NCBI GenBank assembly: GCA_034509755.1
Contig: CM067548.1
Coordinates: 14,522,018-14,586,017, forward strand
From: Anisodus tanguticus
Taxonomy: Eukaryota; Streptophyta; Magnoliopsida; Solanales; Solanaceae
Direction of reading: 5' to 3'
DNA length: 64,000 nucleotides
Part shown: one piece after another, positions 26,201-41,200 of the stretch
Layout: every line of letters starts with the position of its first letter
Position numbering within the stretch: position 1 is the first letter of the stretch
The notes under the pieces: generated by a model
What the model saw: only the letters and a program-made list of their open reading frames with translations
Told to the model about the DNA's origin: nothing
Databases searched by the model: none
Translations under genes and position numbers: made by a program

Positions 26201-29200
26201 GAAGATTGATTCAATAAATGGAATTCAAAGCAACATAAACTATCCGAAAGCTTAGACCTCCATAAAAAAACACATCAAGAAACAATTAAAGTATAAAAGC
26301 ATGACACAAGAATTGAAATCAATTGGAAACCAATGTTGTATCAAACCAAATACCTCCTACAGATTAATTTCTTTTGTTTTGTATTCACTCGAAACGTTCT
26401 TCCAAATACTGTGTGTGCCCTCTTATGTGGGTCCTCTAGGGTCTCCAAAGCCTCTCTATGCATCAACGTGGCTTTCAAAGCATAGAGTTTCTTGGCTGTT
26501 CTCGGTTGAGTTATTTAGAGTTGTTGGTGCTCCCCGATATCATATCATATGTTCAATGGTGATTCTTCCAACACAACTCTAGAAGAGTTGAAAATTTGAT
26601 ATATGATAGATCCAACTTCTAGGAACTCAAGTCTATAAATAGAAACTCTCAAATCAAACAACAAATCTCATTTTTTGGAATTTTCAAATGATACAATTCC
26701 TAAAAGTGAATCTTTAAGAAATCGAATCGAAACACAAAAAATTAAAAGGATAGAAGATTGATTCAATAAATGGAATTCAAAGCAACATAAACTATCTGAA
26801 AGCTTAGACCTCCATAAAAAAACACATCAAGAAACAATTAAAGTATAAAAGCAAGACACAAGAATTGAAATCAATAGGAAACCAATGTTGTATCAAACCA
26901 AATACCTCCTACAGATTAATTTCTTTTGTTTTGTATTCACTCGAAACGTTCTTCCAAATACTTGTGTGCCCTATTATGTGGGTCCTCTAGGGTCTCCAAA
27001 GCCTCTCTATGCATCAACGTGGCTTTCAAAGCATAGAGTTTCTTGGCCTGTTCTCGGTTGAGTTATTTAGAGTTGTTGGTGCTCCCCGATATCATATCAT
27101 ATGTTCAATGGTGATTCTTCCAACACAACTCTAGAAGAGTTGAAAATTTGATATATGATAGATCCAACTTCTAGGAACTCAAGTCTATAAATAGAAACTC
27201 TCAAATCAAACAACAAATCTCATTTTTTGGAATTTTCAAATGATACAATTCCTAAAAGTGAATCTTTAAGAAATCGAATCGAAACACAAAAAATTAAAAG
27301 GATAGAAGATTGATTCAATAAATGGAATTCAAAGCAACATAAACTATCTGAAAGCTTAGACCTCCATAAAAAAACACATCAAGAAACAATTAAAGTATAA
27401 AAGCAAGACACAAGAATTGAAATCAATTGGAAACCAATGTTGTATCAAACCAAATACCTCCTACAGATTAATTTCTTTTGTTTTGTATTCACTCGAAACG
27501 TTCTTCCAAATACTGTGTGCCCTATTATGTGGGTCCTCTAGGGTCTCCAAAGCCTCTCTATGCATCAACGTGGCTTTCAAAGCATAGAGTTTCTTGGCTT
27601 GTTCTCGGTTGAGTTATTTAGAGTTGTTGGTGCTCCCCGATATCATATCATATGTTCAATGGTGATTCTTCCAACACAACTCTAGAAGAGTTGAAAATTT
27701 GATATATGATAGATCCAACTTCTAGGAACTCAAGTCTATAAATAGAAACTCTCAAATCAAACAACAAATCTCATTTTTTGGAATTTTCAAATGATACAAT
27801 TCCTAAAAGTGAATCTTTAAGAAATCGAATCGAAACACAAAAAATTAAAAGGATAGAAGATTGATTCAATAAATGGAATTCAAAGCAACATAAACTATCT
27901 GAAAGCTTAGACCTCCATAAAAAAACACATCAAGAAACAATTAAAGTATAAAAGCAAGTCACAAGAATTGAAATCAATTGGAAACCAATGTTGTATCAAA
28001 CCAAATACCTCCTACAGATTAATTTCTTTTGTTTTGTATTCACTCGAAACGTTCTTCCAAATACTGTGTGCCCTATTATGTGGGTCCTCTAGGGTCTCCA
28101 AAGCCTCTCTATGCATCAACGTGGCTTTCAAAGCATAGAGTTTCTTGGCTTTGTTCTCGGTTGAGTTATTTAGAGTTGTTGGTGCTCCCCGATATCATAT
28201 CATATGTTCAATGGTGATTCTTCCAACACAACTCTAGAAGAGTTGAAAATTTGATATATGATAGATCCAACTTCTAGGAACTCAAGTCTATAAATAGAAA
28301 CTCTCAAATCAAACAACAAATCTCATTTTTTGGAATTTTCAAATGATACAATTCCTAAAAGTGAATCTTTAAGAAATCGAATCGAAACACAAAAAATTAA
28401 AAGGATAGAAGATTGATTCAATAAATGGAATTCAAAGCAACATAAACTATCCGAAAGCTTAGACCTCCATAAAAAAACACATCAAGAAACAATTAAAGTA
28501 TAAAAGCAAGTCACAAGAATTGAAATCAATTGGAAACCAATGTTGTATCAAACCAAATACCTCCTACAGATTAATTTCTTTTGTTTTGTATTCACTCGAA
28601 ACGTTCTTCCAAATACTTGTGTGCCCTATTATGTGGGTCCTCTAGGGTCTCCAAAGCCTCTCTATGCATCAACGTGGCTTTCAAAGCATAGAGAGTTTCT
28701 TGGCTGTTCTCGGTTGAGTTATTTAGAGTTGTTGGTGCTCCCCGATATCATATCATATGTTCAATGGTGATTCTTCCAACACAACTCTAGAAGAGTTGAA
28801 AATTTGATATATGATAGATCCAACTTCTAGGAACTCAAGTCTATAAATAGAAACTCTCAAATCAAACAACAAATCTCATTTTTTGGAATTTTCAAATGAT
28901 ACAATTCCTAAAAGTGAATCTTTAAGAAATCGAATCGAAACACAAAAAATTAAAAGGATAGAAGATTGATTCAATAAATGGAATTCAAAGCAACATAAAC
29001 TATCTGAAAGCTTAGACCTCCATAAAAAAACACATCAAGAAACAATTAAAGTATAAAAGCAAGTCACAAGAATTGAAATCAATTGGAAACCAATGTTGTA
29101 TCAAACCAAATACCTCCTACAGATTAATTTCTTTTGTTTTGTATTCACTCGAAACGTTCTTCCAAATACTTGTGTGCCCTATTATGTGGGTCCTCCTCTA

Positions 29201-32200
29201 GGGTCTCCAAAGCCTCTCTATGCATCAACGTGGCTTTCAAAGCATAGAGTTTCTTGGCCTGTTCTCGGTTGAGTTATTTAGAGTTGTTGGTGCTCCCCGA
29301 TATCATATCATATGTTCAATGGTGATTCTTCCAACACAACTCTAGAAGAGTTGAAAATTTGATATATGATAGATCCAACTTCTAGGAACTCAAGTCTATA
29401 AATAGAAACTCTCAAATCAAACAACAAATCTCATTTTTTGGAATTTTCAAATGATACAATTCCTAAAAGTGAATCTTTAAGAAATCGAATCGAAACACAA
29501 AAAATTAAAAGGATAGAAGATTGATTCAATAAATGGAATTCAAAGCAACATAAACTATCTGAAAGCTTAGACCTCCATAAAAAAACACATCAAGAAACAA
29601 TTAAAGTATAAAAGCAAGTCACAAGAATTGAAATCAATTGGAAACCAATGTTGTATCAAACCAAATACCTCCTACAGATTAATTTCTTTTGTTTTGTTTC
29701 ACTCGAAACGTTCTTCCAAATACTGTGTGCCCTATTATGTGGGTCCTCTAGGGTCTCCAAAGCCTCTCTATGCATCAACGTGGCTTTCAAAGCATAGAGT
29801 TTCTTGGCCTGTTCTCGGTTGAGTTATTTAGAGTTGTTGGTGCTCCCCGATATCATATCATATGTTCAATGGTGATTCTTCCAACACAACTCTAGAAGAG
29901 TTGAAAATTTGATATATGATAGATCCAACTTCTAGGAACTCAAGTCTATAAATAGAAACTCTCAAATCAAACAACAAATCTCATTTTTTGGAATTTTCAA
30001 ATGATACAATTCCTAAAAGTGAATCTTTAAGAAATCGAATCGAAACACAAAAAATTAAAAGGATAGAAGATTGATTCAATAAATGGAATTCAAAGCAACA
30101 TAAACTATCTGAAAGCTTAGACCTCCATAAAAAAACACATCAAGAAACAATTAAAGTATAAAAGCAAGTCACAAGAATTGAAATCAATTGGAAACCAATG
30201 TTGTATCAAACCAAATACCTCCTACAGATTAATTTCTTTTGTTTTGTATTCACTCGAAACGTTCTTCCAAATACTTGTGTGCCCTATTATGTGGGTCCTC
30301 TAGGGTCTCCAAAGCCTCTCTATGCATCAACGTGGCTTTCAAAGCATAGAGTTTCTTGGCCTGTTCTCGGTTGAGTTATTTAGAGTTGTTGGTGCTCCCC
30401 GATATCATATCATATGTTCAATGGTGATTCTTCCAACACAACTCTAGAAGAGTTGAAAATTTGATATATGATAGATCCAACTTCTAGGAACTCAAGTCTA
30501 TAAATAGAAACTCTCAAATCAAACAACAAATCTCATTTTTTGGAATTTTCAAATGATACAATTCCTAAAAGTGAATCTTTAAGAAATCGAATCGAAACAC
30601 AAAAAATTAAAAGGATAGAAGATTGATTCAATAAATGGAATTCAAAGCAACATAAACTATCTGAAAGCTTAGACCTCCATAAAAAAACACATCAAGAAAC
30701 AATTAAAGTATAAAAGCAAGTCACAAGAATTGAAATCAATTGGAAACCAATGTTGTATCAAACCAAATACCTCCTACAGATTAATTTCTTTTGTTTTGTA
30801 TTCACTCGAAACGTTCTTCCAAATACTGTGTGCCCTATTATGTGGGTCCTCTAGGGTCTCCAAAGCCTCTCTATGCATCAACGTGGCTTTCAAAGCATAG
30901 AGTTTCTTGGCCTGTTCTCGGTTGAGTTATTTAGAGTTGTTGGTGCTCCCCGATATCATATCATATGTTCAATGGTGATTCTTCCAACACAACTCTAGAA
31001 GAGTTGAAAATTTGATATATGATAGATCCAACTTCTAGGAACTCAAGTCTATAAATAGAAACTCTCAAATCAAACAACAAATCTCATTTTTTGGAATTTT
31101 CAAATGATACAATTCCTAAAAGTGAATCTTTAAGAAATCGAATCGAAACACAAAAAATTAAAAGGATAGAAGATTGATTCAATAAATGGAATTCAAAGCA
31201 ACATAAACTATCTGAAAGCTTAGACCTCCATAAAAAAACACATCAAGAAACAATTAAAGTATAAAAGCAAGTCACAAGAATTGAAATCAATTGGAAACCA
31301 ATGTTGTATCAAACCAAATACCTCCTACAGATTAATTTCTTTTGTTTTGTATTCACTCGAAACGTTCTTCCAAATACTTGTGCCCTATTATGTGGGTCCT
31401 CTAGGGTCTCCAAAGCCTCTCTATGCATCAACGTGGCTTTCAAAGCATAGAGTTTCTTGGCCTGTTCTCGGTTGAGTTATTTAGAGTTGTTGGTGCTCCC
31501 CGATATCATATCATATGTTCAATGGTGATTCTTCCAACACAACTCTAGAAGAGTTGAAAATTTGATATATGATAGATCCAACTTCTAGGAACTCAAGTCT
31601 ATAAATAGAAACTCTCAAATCAAACAACAAATCTCATTTTTTGGAATTTTCAAATGATACAATTCCTAAAAGTGAATCTTTAAGAAATCGAATCGAAACA
31701 CAAAAAATTAAAAGGATAGAAGATTGATTCAATAAATGGAATTCAAAGCAACATAAACTATCTGAAAGCTTAGACCTCCATAAAAAAACACATCAAGAAA
31801 CAATTAAAGTATAAAAGCATGACACAAGAATTGAAATCAATTGGAAACCAATGTTGTATCAAACCAAATACCTCCTACAGATTAATTTCTTTTGTTTTGT
31901 ATTCACTCGAAACGTTCTTCCAAATACTGTGTGCCCTATTATGTGGGTCCTCTAGGGTCTCCAAAGCCTCTCTATGCATCAACGTGGCTTTCAAAGCATA
32001 GAGTTTCTTGGCCTGTTCTCGGTTGAGTTATTTAGAGTTGTTGGTGCTCCCCGATATCATATCATATGTTCAATGGTGATTCTTCCAACACAACTCTAGA
32101 AGAGTTGAAAATTTGATATATGATAGATCCAACTTCTAGGAACTCAAGTCTATAAATAGAAACTCTCAAATCAAACAACAAATCTCATTTTTTGGAATTT

Positions 32201-35200
32201 TCAAATGATACAATTCCTAAAAGTGAATCTTTAAGAAATCGAATCGAAACACAAAAAATTAAAAGGATAGAAGATTGATTCAATAAATGGAATTCAAAGC
32301 AACATAAACTATATGAAAGCTTAGACCTCCATAAAAAAACACATCAAGAAACAATTAAAGTATAAAAGCAAGACACAAGAATTGAAATCAATAGGAAACC
32401 AATGTTGTATCAAACCAAATACCTCCTACAGATTAATTTCTTTTGTTTTGTATTCACTCGAAACGTTCTTCCAAATACTGTGTGCCCTATTATGTGGGTC
32501 CTCTAGGGTCTCCAAAGCCTCTCTATGCATCAACGTGGCTTTCAAAGCATAGAGTTTCTTGGCCTGTTCTCGGTTGAGTTATTTAGAGTTGTTGGTGCTC
32601 CCCGATATCATATCATATGTTCAATGGTGATTCTTCCAACACAACTCTAGAAGAGTTGAAAATTTGATATATGATAGATCCAACTTCTAGGATCAAGTCT
32701 ATAAATAGAAACTCTCAAATCAAACAACAAATCTCATTTTTTGGAATTTTCAAATGATACAATTCCTAAAAGTGAATCTTTAAGAAATCGAATCGAAACA
32801 CAAAAAATTAAAAGGATAGAAGATTGATTCAATAAATGGAATTCAAAGCAACATAAACTATCTGAAAGCTTAGACCTCCATAAAAAAACACATCAAGAAA
32901 CAATTAAAGTATAAAAGCAAGACACAAGAATTGAAATCAATTGGAAACCAATGTTGTATCAAACCAAATACCTCCTACAGATTAATTTCTTTTGTTTTGT
33001 ATTCACTCGAAACGTTCTTCCAAATACTGTGTGCCCTATTATGTGGGTCCTCTAGGGTCTCCAAAGCCTCTCTATGCATCAACGTGGCTTTCAAAGCATA
33101 GAGTTTCTTGGCCTGTTCTCGGTTGAGTTATTTAGAGTTGTTGGTGCTCCCCGATATCATATCATATGTTCAATGGTGATTCTTCCAACACAACTCTAGA
33201 AGAGTTGAAAATTTGATATATGATAGATCCAACTTCTAGGAACTCAAGTCTATAAATAGAAACTCTCAAATCAAACAACAAATCTCATTTTTTGGAATTT
33301 TCAAATGATACAATTCCTAAAAGTGAATCTTTAAGAAATCGAATCGAAACACAAAAAATTAAAAGGATAGAAGATTGATTCAATAAATGGAATTCAAAGC
33401 AACATAAACTATCCGAAAGCTTAGACCTCCATAAAAAAACACATCAAGAAACAATTAAAGTATAAAAGCAAGACACAAGAATTGAAATCAATAGGAAACC
33501 AATGTTGTATCAAACCAAATACCTCCTACAAATTATTAATTTCTTTTGTTTTGTATTCACTCGAAACGTTCTTCCAAATACTTTGTGCCCTATTATGTGG
33601 GTCCTCTAGGGTCTCCAAAGCCTCTCTATGCATCAACGTGGCTTTCAAAGCATAGAGTTTCTTGGCTGTTCTCGGTTGAGTTATTTAGAGTTGTTGGTGC
33701 TCCCCGATATCATATCATATGTTCAATGGTGATTCTTCCAACACAACTCTAGAAGAGTTGAAAATTTGATATATGATAGATCCAACTTCTAGGAACTCAA
33801 GTCTATAAATAGAAACTCTCAAATCAAACAACAAATCTCATTTTTTGGAATTTTCAAATGATACAATTCCTAAAAGTGAATCTTTAAGAAATCGAATCGA
33901 AACACAAAAAATTAAAAGGATAGAAGATTGATTCAATAAATGGAATTCAAAGCAACATAAACTATCTGAAAGCTTAGACCTCCATAAAAAAACACATCAA
34001 GAAACAATTAAAGTATAAAAGCAAGACACAAGAATTGAAATCAATAGGAAACCAATGTTGTATCAAACCAAATACCTCCTACAGATTAATTTCTTTTGTT
34101 TTGTATTCACTCGAAATGTTCTTCCAAATACCGTGTGCCCTATTATGTGGGTCCTCTAGGGTCTCCAAAGCCTCTCTATGCATCAACGTGGCTTTCAAAG
34201 CATAGAGTTTCTTGGCCTGTTCTCGGTTGAGTTATTTAGAGTTGTTGGTGCTCCCCGATATCATATCATATGTTCAATGGTGATTCTTCCAACACAACTC
34301 TAGAAGAGTTGAAAATTTGATATATGATAGATCCAACTTCTAGGAACTCAAGTCTATAAATAGAAACTCTCAAATCAAACAACAAATCTCATTTTTTGGA
34401 ATTTTCAAATGATACAATTCCTAAAAGTGAATCTTTAAGAAATCGAATCGAAACACAAAAAATTAAAAGGATAGAAGATTGATTCAATAAATGGAATTCA
34501 AAGCAACATAAACTATCCGAAAGCTTAGACCTCCATAAAAAAACACATCAAGAAACAATTAAAGTATAAAAGCAAGACACAAGAATTGAAATCAATAGGA
34601 AACCAATGTTGTATCAAACCAAATACCTCCTACAGATTAATTTCTTTTGTTTTGTATTCACTCGAAACGTTCTTCCAAATACTGTGTGCCCTATTTATGT
34701 GGGTCCTCTAGGGTCTCCAAAGCCTCTCTATGCATCAACGTGGCTTTCAAAGCATAGAGTTTCTTGGCCTGTTCTCGGTTGAGTTATTTAGAGTTGTTGG
34801 TGCTCCCCGATATCATATCATATGTTCAATGGTGATTCTTCCAACACAACTCTAGAAGAGTTGAAAATTTGATATATGATAGATCCAACTTCTAGGAACT
34901 CAAGTCTATAAATAGAAACTCTCAAATCAAACAACAAATCTCATTTTTTGGAATTTTCAAATGATACAATTCCTAAAAGTGAATCTTTAAGAAATCGAAT
35001 CGAAACACAAAAAATTAAAAGGATAGAAGATTGATTCAATAAATGGAATTCAAAGCAACATAAACTATCTGAAAGCTTAGACCTCCATAAAAAAACACAT
35101 CAAGAAACAATTAAAGTATAAAAGCAAGACACAAGAATTGAAATCAATAGGAAACCAATGTTGTATCAAACCAAATACCTCCTACAAATTAATTCTTTTG

Positions 35201-38200
35201 TTTTGTATTCACTCGAAACGTTCTTCCAAATACTGTGTGCCCTCTTATGTGGGTCCTCTAGGGTCTCCAAAGCCTCTCTATGCATCAACGTGGCTTTCAA
35301 AGCATAGAGTTTCTTGGCCTGTTCTCGGTTGAGTTATTTAGAGTTGTTGGTGCTCCCCGATATCATATCATATGTTCAATGGTGATTCTTCCAACACAAC
35401 TCTAGAAGAGTTGAAAATTTGATATATGATAGATCCAACTTCTAGGAACTCAAGTCTATAAATAGAAACTCTCAAATCAAACAACAAATCTCATTTTTTG
35501 GAATTTTCAAATGATACAATTCCTAAAAGTGAATCTTTAAGAAATCGAATCGAAACACAAAAAATTAAAAGGATAGAAGATTGATTCAATAAATGGAATT
35601 CAAAGCAACATAAACTATCTGAAAGCTTAGACCTCCATAAAAAAACACATCAAGAAACAATTAAAGTATAAAAGCAAGACACAAGAATTGAAATCAATAG
35701 GAAACCAATGTTGTATCAAACCAAATACCTCCTACAGATTAATTTCTTTTGTTTTGTATTCACTCGAAACGTTCTTCCAAATACTGTGTGCCCTCTTATG
35801 TGGGTCCTCTAGGGTCTCCAAAGCCTCTCTATGCATCAACGTGGCTTTCAAAGCATAGAGTTTCTTGGCCTGTTCTCGGTTGAGTTATTTAGAGTTGTTG
35901 GTGCTCCCCGATATCATATCATATGTTCAATGGTGATTCTTCCAACACAACTCTAGAAGAGTTGAAAATTTGATATATGATAGATCCAACTTCTAGGAAC
36001 TCAAGTCTATAAATAGAAACTCTCAAATCAAACAACAAATCTCATTTTTTGGAATTTTCAAATGATACAATTCCTAAAAGTGAATCTTTAAGAAATCGAA
36101 TCGAAACACAAAAAATTAAAAGGATAGAAGATTGATTCAATAAATGGAATTCAAAGCAACATAAACTATCTGAAAGCTTAGACCTCCATAAAAAAACACA
36201 TCAAGAAACAATTAAAGTATAAAAGCAAGACACAAGAATTGAAATCAATAGGAAACCAATGTTGTATCAAACCAAATACCTCCTACAGATTAATTTCTTT
36301 TGTTTTGTATTCACTCGAAACGTTCTTCCAAATACTGTGTGCCCTCTTATGTGGGTCCTCTAGGGTCTCCAAAGCCTCTCTATGCATCAACGTGGCTTTC
36401 AAAGCATAGAGTTTCTTGGCCTGTTCTCGGTTGAGTTATTTAGAGTTGTTGGTGCTCCCCGATATCATATCATATGTTCAATGGTGATTCTTCCAACACA
36501 ACTCTAGAAGAGTTGAAAATTTGATATATGATAGATCCAACTTCTAGGAACTCAAGTCTATAAATAGAAACTCTCAAATCAAACAACAAATCTCATTTTT
36601 TGGAATTTTCAAATGATACAATTCCTAAAAGTGAATCTTTAAGAAATCGAATCGAAACACAAAAAATTAAAAGGATAGAAGATTGATTGATTCAATAAAT
36701 GGAATTCAAAGCAACATAAACTATATGAAAGCTTAGACCTCCATAAAAAAACACATCAAGAAACAATTAAAGTATAAAAGCAAGACACAAGAATTGAAAT
36801 CAATAGGAAACCAATGTTGTATCAAACCAAATACCTCCTACATTAATTTCTTTTGTTTTGTATTCACTCGAAACGTTCTTCCAAATACTGTGTGCCCTAT
36901 TATGTGGGTCCTCTAGGGTCTCCAAAGCCTCTCTATGCATCAACGTGGCTTTCAAAGCATAGAGTTTCTTGGCCTGTTCTCGGTTGAGTTATTTAGAGTT
37001 GTTGGTGCTCCCCGATATCATATCATATGTTCAATGGTGATTCTTCCAACACAACTCTAGAAGAGTTGAAAATTTGATATATGATAGATCCAACTTCTAG
37101 GAACTCAAGTCTATAAATAGAAACTCTCAAATCAAACAACAAATCTCATTTTTTGGAATTTTCAAATGATACAATTCCTAAAAGTGAATCTTTAAGAAAT
37201 CGAATCGAAACACAAAAAATTAAAAGGATAGAAGATTGATTCAATAAATGGAATTCAAAGCAACATAAACTATCCGAAAGCTTAGACCTCCATAAAAAAA
37301 CACATCAAGAAACAATTAAAGTATAAAAGCAAGACACAAGAATTGAAATCAATAGGAAACCAATGTTGTATCAAACCAAATACCTCCTACAGATTAATTT
37401 CTTTTGTTTTGTATTCACTCGAAACGTTCTTCCAAATACCGTGTGCCCTCTTATGTGGGTCCTCTAGGGTCTCCAAAGCCTCTCTATGCATCAACGTGGC
37501 TTTCAAAGCATAGAGTTTCTTGGCCTGTTCTCGGTTGAGTTATTTAGAGTTGTTGGTGCTCCCCGATATCATATCATATGTTCAATGGTGATTCTTCCAA
37601 CACAACTCTAGAAGAGTTGAAAATTTGATATATGATAGATCCAACTTCTAGGAACTCAAGTCTATAAATAGAAACTCTCAAATCAAACAACAAATCTCAT
37701 TTTTTGGAATTTTCAAATGATACAATTCCTAAAAGTGAATCTTTAAGAAATCGAATCGAAACACAAAAAATTAAAAGGATAGAAGATTGATTCAATAAAT
37801 GGAATTCAAAGCAACATAAACTATCTGAAAGCTTAGACCTCCATAAAAAAACACATCAAGAAACAATTAAAGTATAAAAGCAAGACACAAGAATTGAAAT
37901 CAATAGGAAACCAATGTTGTATCAAACCAAATACCTCCTACAAATTAATTTCTTTTGTTTTGTATTCACTCGAAACGTTCTTCCAAATACTGTGTGCCCT
38001 CTTATGTGGGTCCTCTAGGGTCTCCAAAGCCTCTCTATGCATCAACGTGGCTTTCAAAGCATAGAGTTTCTTGGCCTGTTCTCGGTTGAGTTATTTAGAG
38101 TTGTTGGTGCTCCCCGATATCATATCATATGTTCAATGGTGATTCTTCCAACACAACTCTAGAAGAGTTGAAAATTTGATATATGATAGATCCAACTTCT

Positions 38201-41200
38201 AGGAACTCAAGTCTATAAATAGAAACTCTCAAATCAAACAACAAATCTCATTTTTTGGAATTTTCAAATGATACAATTCCTAAAAGTGAATCTTTAAGAA
38301 ATCGAATCGAAACACAAAAAATTAAAAGGATAGAAGATTGATTCAATAAATGGAATTCAAAGCAACATAAACTATCCGAAAGCTTAGACCTCCATAAAAA
38401 AACACATCAAGAAACAATTAAAGTATAAAAGCAAGACACAAGAATTGAAATCAATAGGAAACCAATGTTGTATCAAACCAAATACCTCCTACAAATTAAT
38501 TTCTTTTGTTTTGTATTCACTCGAAACGTTCTTCCAAATACTGTGTGCCCTCTTATGTGGGTCCTCTAGGGTCTCCAAAGCCTCTCTATGCATCAACGTG
38601 GCTTTCAAAGCATAGAGTTTCTTGGCCTTTGTTCTCGGTTGAGTTATTTAGAGTTGTTGGTGCTCCCCGATATCATATCATATGTTCAATGGTGATTCTT
38701 CCAACACAACTCTAGAAGAGTTGAAAATTTGATATATGATAGATCCAACTTCTAGGAACTCAAGTCTATAAATAGAAACTCTCAAATCAAACAACAAATC
38801 TCATTTTTTGGAATTTTCAAATGATACAATTCCTAAAAGTGAATCTTTAAGAAATCGAATCGAAACACAAAAAATTAAAAGGATAGAAGATTGATTCAAT
38901 AAATGGAATTCAAAGCAACATAAACTATCCGAAAGCTTAGACCTCCATAAAAAAACACATCAAGAAACAATTAAAGTATAAAAGCAAGACACAAGAATTG
39001 AAATCAATAGGAAACCAATGTTGTATCAAACCAAATACCTCCTACAGATTAATTTCTTTTGTTTTGTATTCACTCGAAACGTTCTTCCAAATACTCGTGT
39101 GCCCTCTTATGTGGGTCCTCTAGGGTCTCCAAAGCCTCTCTATGCATCAACGTGGCTTTCAAAGCATAGAGTTTCTTGGCCTGTTCTCGGTTGAGTTATT
39201 TAGAGTTGTTGGTGCTCCCCGATATCATATCATATGTTCAATGGTGATTCTTCCAACACAACTCTAGAAGAGTTGAAAATTTGATATATGATAGATCCAA
39301 CTTCTAGGAACTCAAGTCTATAAATAGAAACTCTCAAATCAAACAACAAATCTCATTTTTTGGAATTTTCAAATGATACAATTCCTAAAAGTGAATCTTT
39401 AAGAAATCGAATCGAAACACAAAAAATTAAAAGGATAGAAGATTGATTCAATAAATGGAATTCAAAGCAACATAAACTATCCGAAAGCTTAGACCTCCAT
39501 AAAAAAACACATCAAGAAACAATTAAAGTATAAAAGCAAGACACAAGAATTGAAATCAATAGGAAACCAATGTTGTATCAAACCAAATACCTCCTACAGA
39601 TTAATTTCTTTTGTTTTGTATTCACTCGAAACGTTCTTCCAAATACTGTGTGCCCTCTTATGTGGGTCCTCTAGGGTCTCCAAAGCCTCTCTATGCATCA
39701 ACGTGGCTTTCAAAGCATAGAGTTTCTTGGCCTGTTTCTCGGTTGAGTTTTAGAGTTGTTGGTGCTCCCCGATATCATATCATATGTTCAATGGTGATTC
39801 TTCCAACACAACTCTAGAAGAGTTGAAAATTTGATATATGATAGATCCAACTTCTAGGAACTCAAGTCTATAAATAGAAACTCTCAAATCAAACAACAAA
39901 TCTCATTTTTTGGAATTTTCAAATGATACAATTCCTAAAAGTGAATCTTTAAGAAATCGAATCGAAACACAAAAAATTAAAAGGATAGAAGATTGATTCA
40001 ATAAATGGAATTCAAAGCAACATAAACTATCCGAAAGCTTAGACCTCCATAAAAAAACACATCAAGAAACAATTAAAGTATAAAAGCAAGACACAAGAAT
40101 TGAAATCAATAGGAAACCAATGTTGTATCAAACCAAATACCTCCTACAGATTAATTTCTTTTGTTTTGTATTCACTCGAAACGTTCTTCCAAATACGTGT
40201 GCCCTCTTATGTGGGTCCTCTAGGGTCTCCAAAGCCTCTCTATGCATCAACGTGGCTTTCAAAGCATAGAGTTTCTTGGCCTGTTCTCGGTTGAGTTATT
40301 TAGAGTTGTTGGTGCTCCCCGATATCATATCATATGTTCAATGGTGATTCTTCCAACACAACTCTAGAAGAGTTGAAAATTTGATATATGATAGATCCAA
40401 CTTCTAGGAACTCAAGTCTATAAATAGAAACTCTCAAATCAAACAACAAATCTCATTTTTTGGAATTTTCAAATGATACAATTCCTAAAAGTGAATCTTT
40501 AAGAAATCGAATCGAAACACAAAAAATTAAAAGGATAGAAGATTGATTCAATAAATGGAATTCAAAGCAACATAAACTATCTGAAAGCTTAGACCTCCAT
40601 AAAAAAACACATCAAGAAACAATTAAAGTATAAAAGCAAGACACAAGAATTGAAATCAATAGGAAACCAATGTTGTATCAAACCAAATACCTCCTAAAAT
40701 TAATTTGTTTTGTTTTGTATTCACTCGAAACGTTCTTCCAAATACTGTGTGCCCTCTTATGTGGGTCCTCTAGGGTCTCCAAAGCCTCTCTATGCATCAA
40801 CGTGGCTTTCAAAGCATAGAGTTTCTTGGCCTGTTCTCGGTTGAGTTATTTAGAGTTGTTGGTGCTCCCCGATATCATATCATATGTTCAATGGTGATTC
40901 TTCCAACACAACTCTAGAAGAGTTGAAAATTTGATATATGATAGATCCAACTTCTAGGAACTCAAGTCTATAAATAGAAACTCTCAAATCAAACAACAAA
41001 TCTCATTTTTTGGAATTTTCAAATGATACAATTCCTAAAAGTGAATCTTTAAGAAATCGAATCGAAACACAAAAAATTAAAAGGATAGAAGATTGATTCA
41101 ATAAATGGAATTCAAAGCAACATAAACTATATGAAAGCTTAGACCTCCATAAAAAAACACATCAAGAAACAATTAAAGTATAAAAGCAAGACACAAAATT

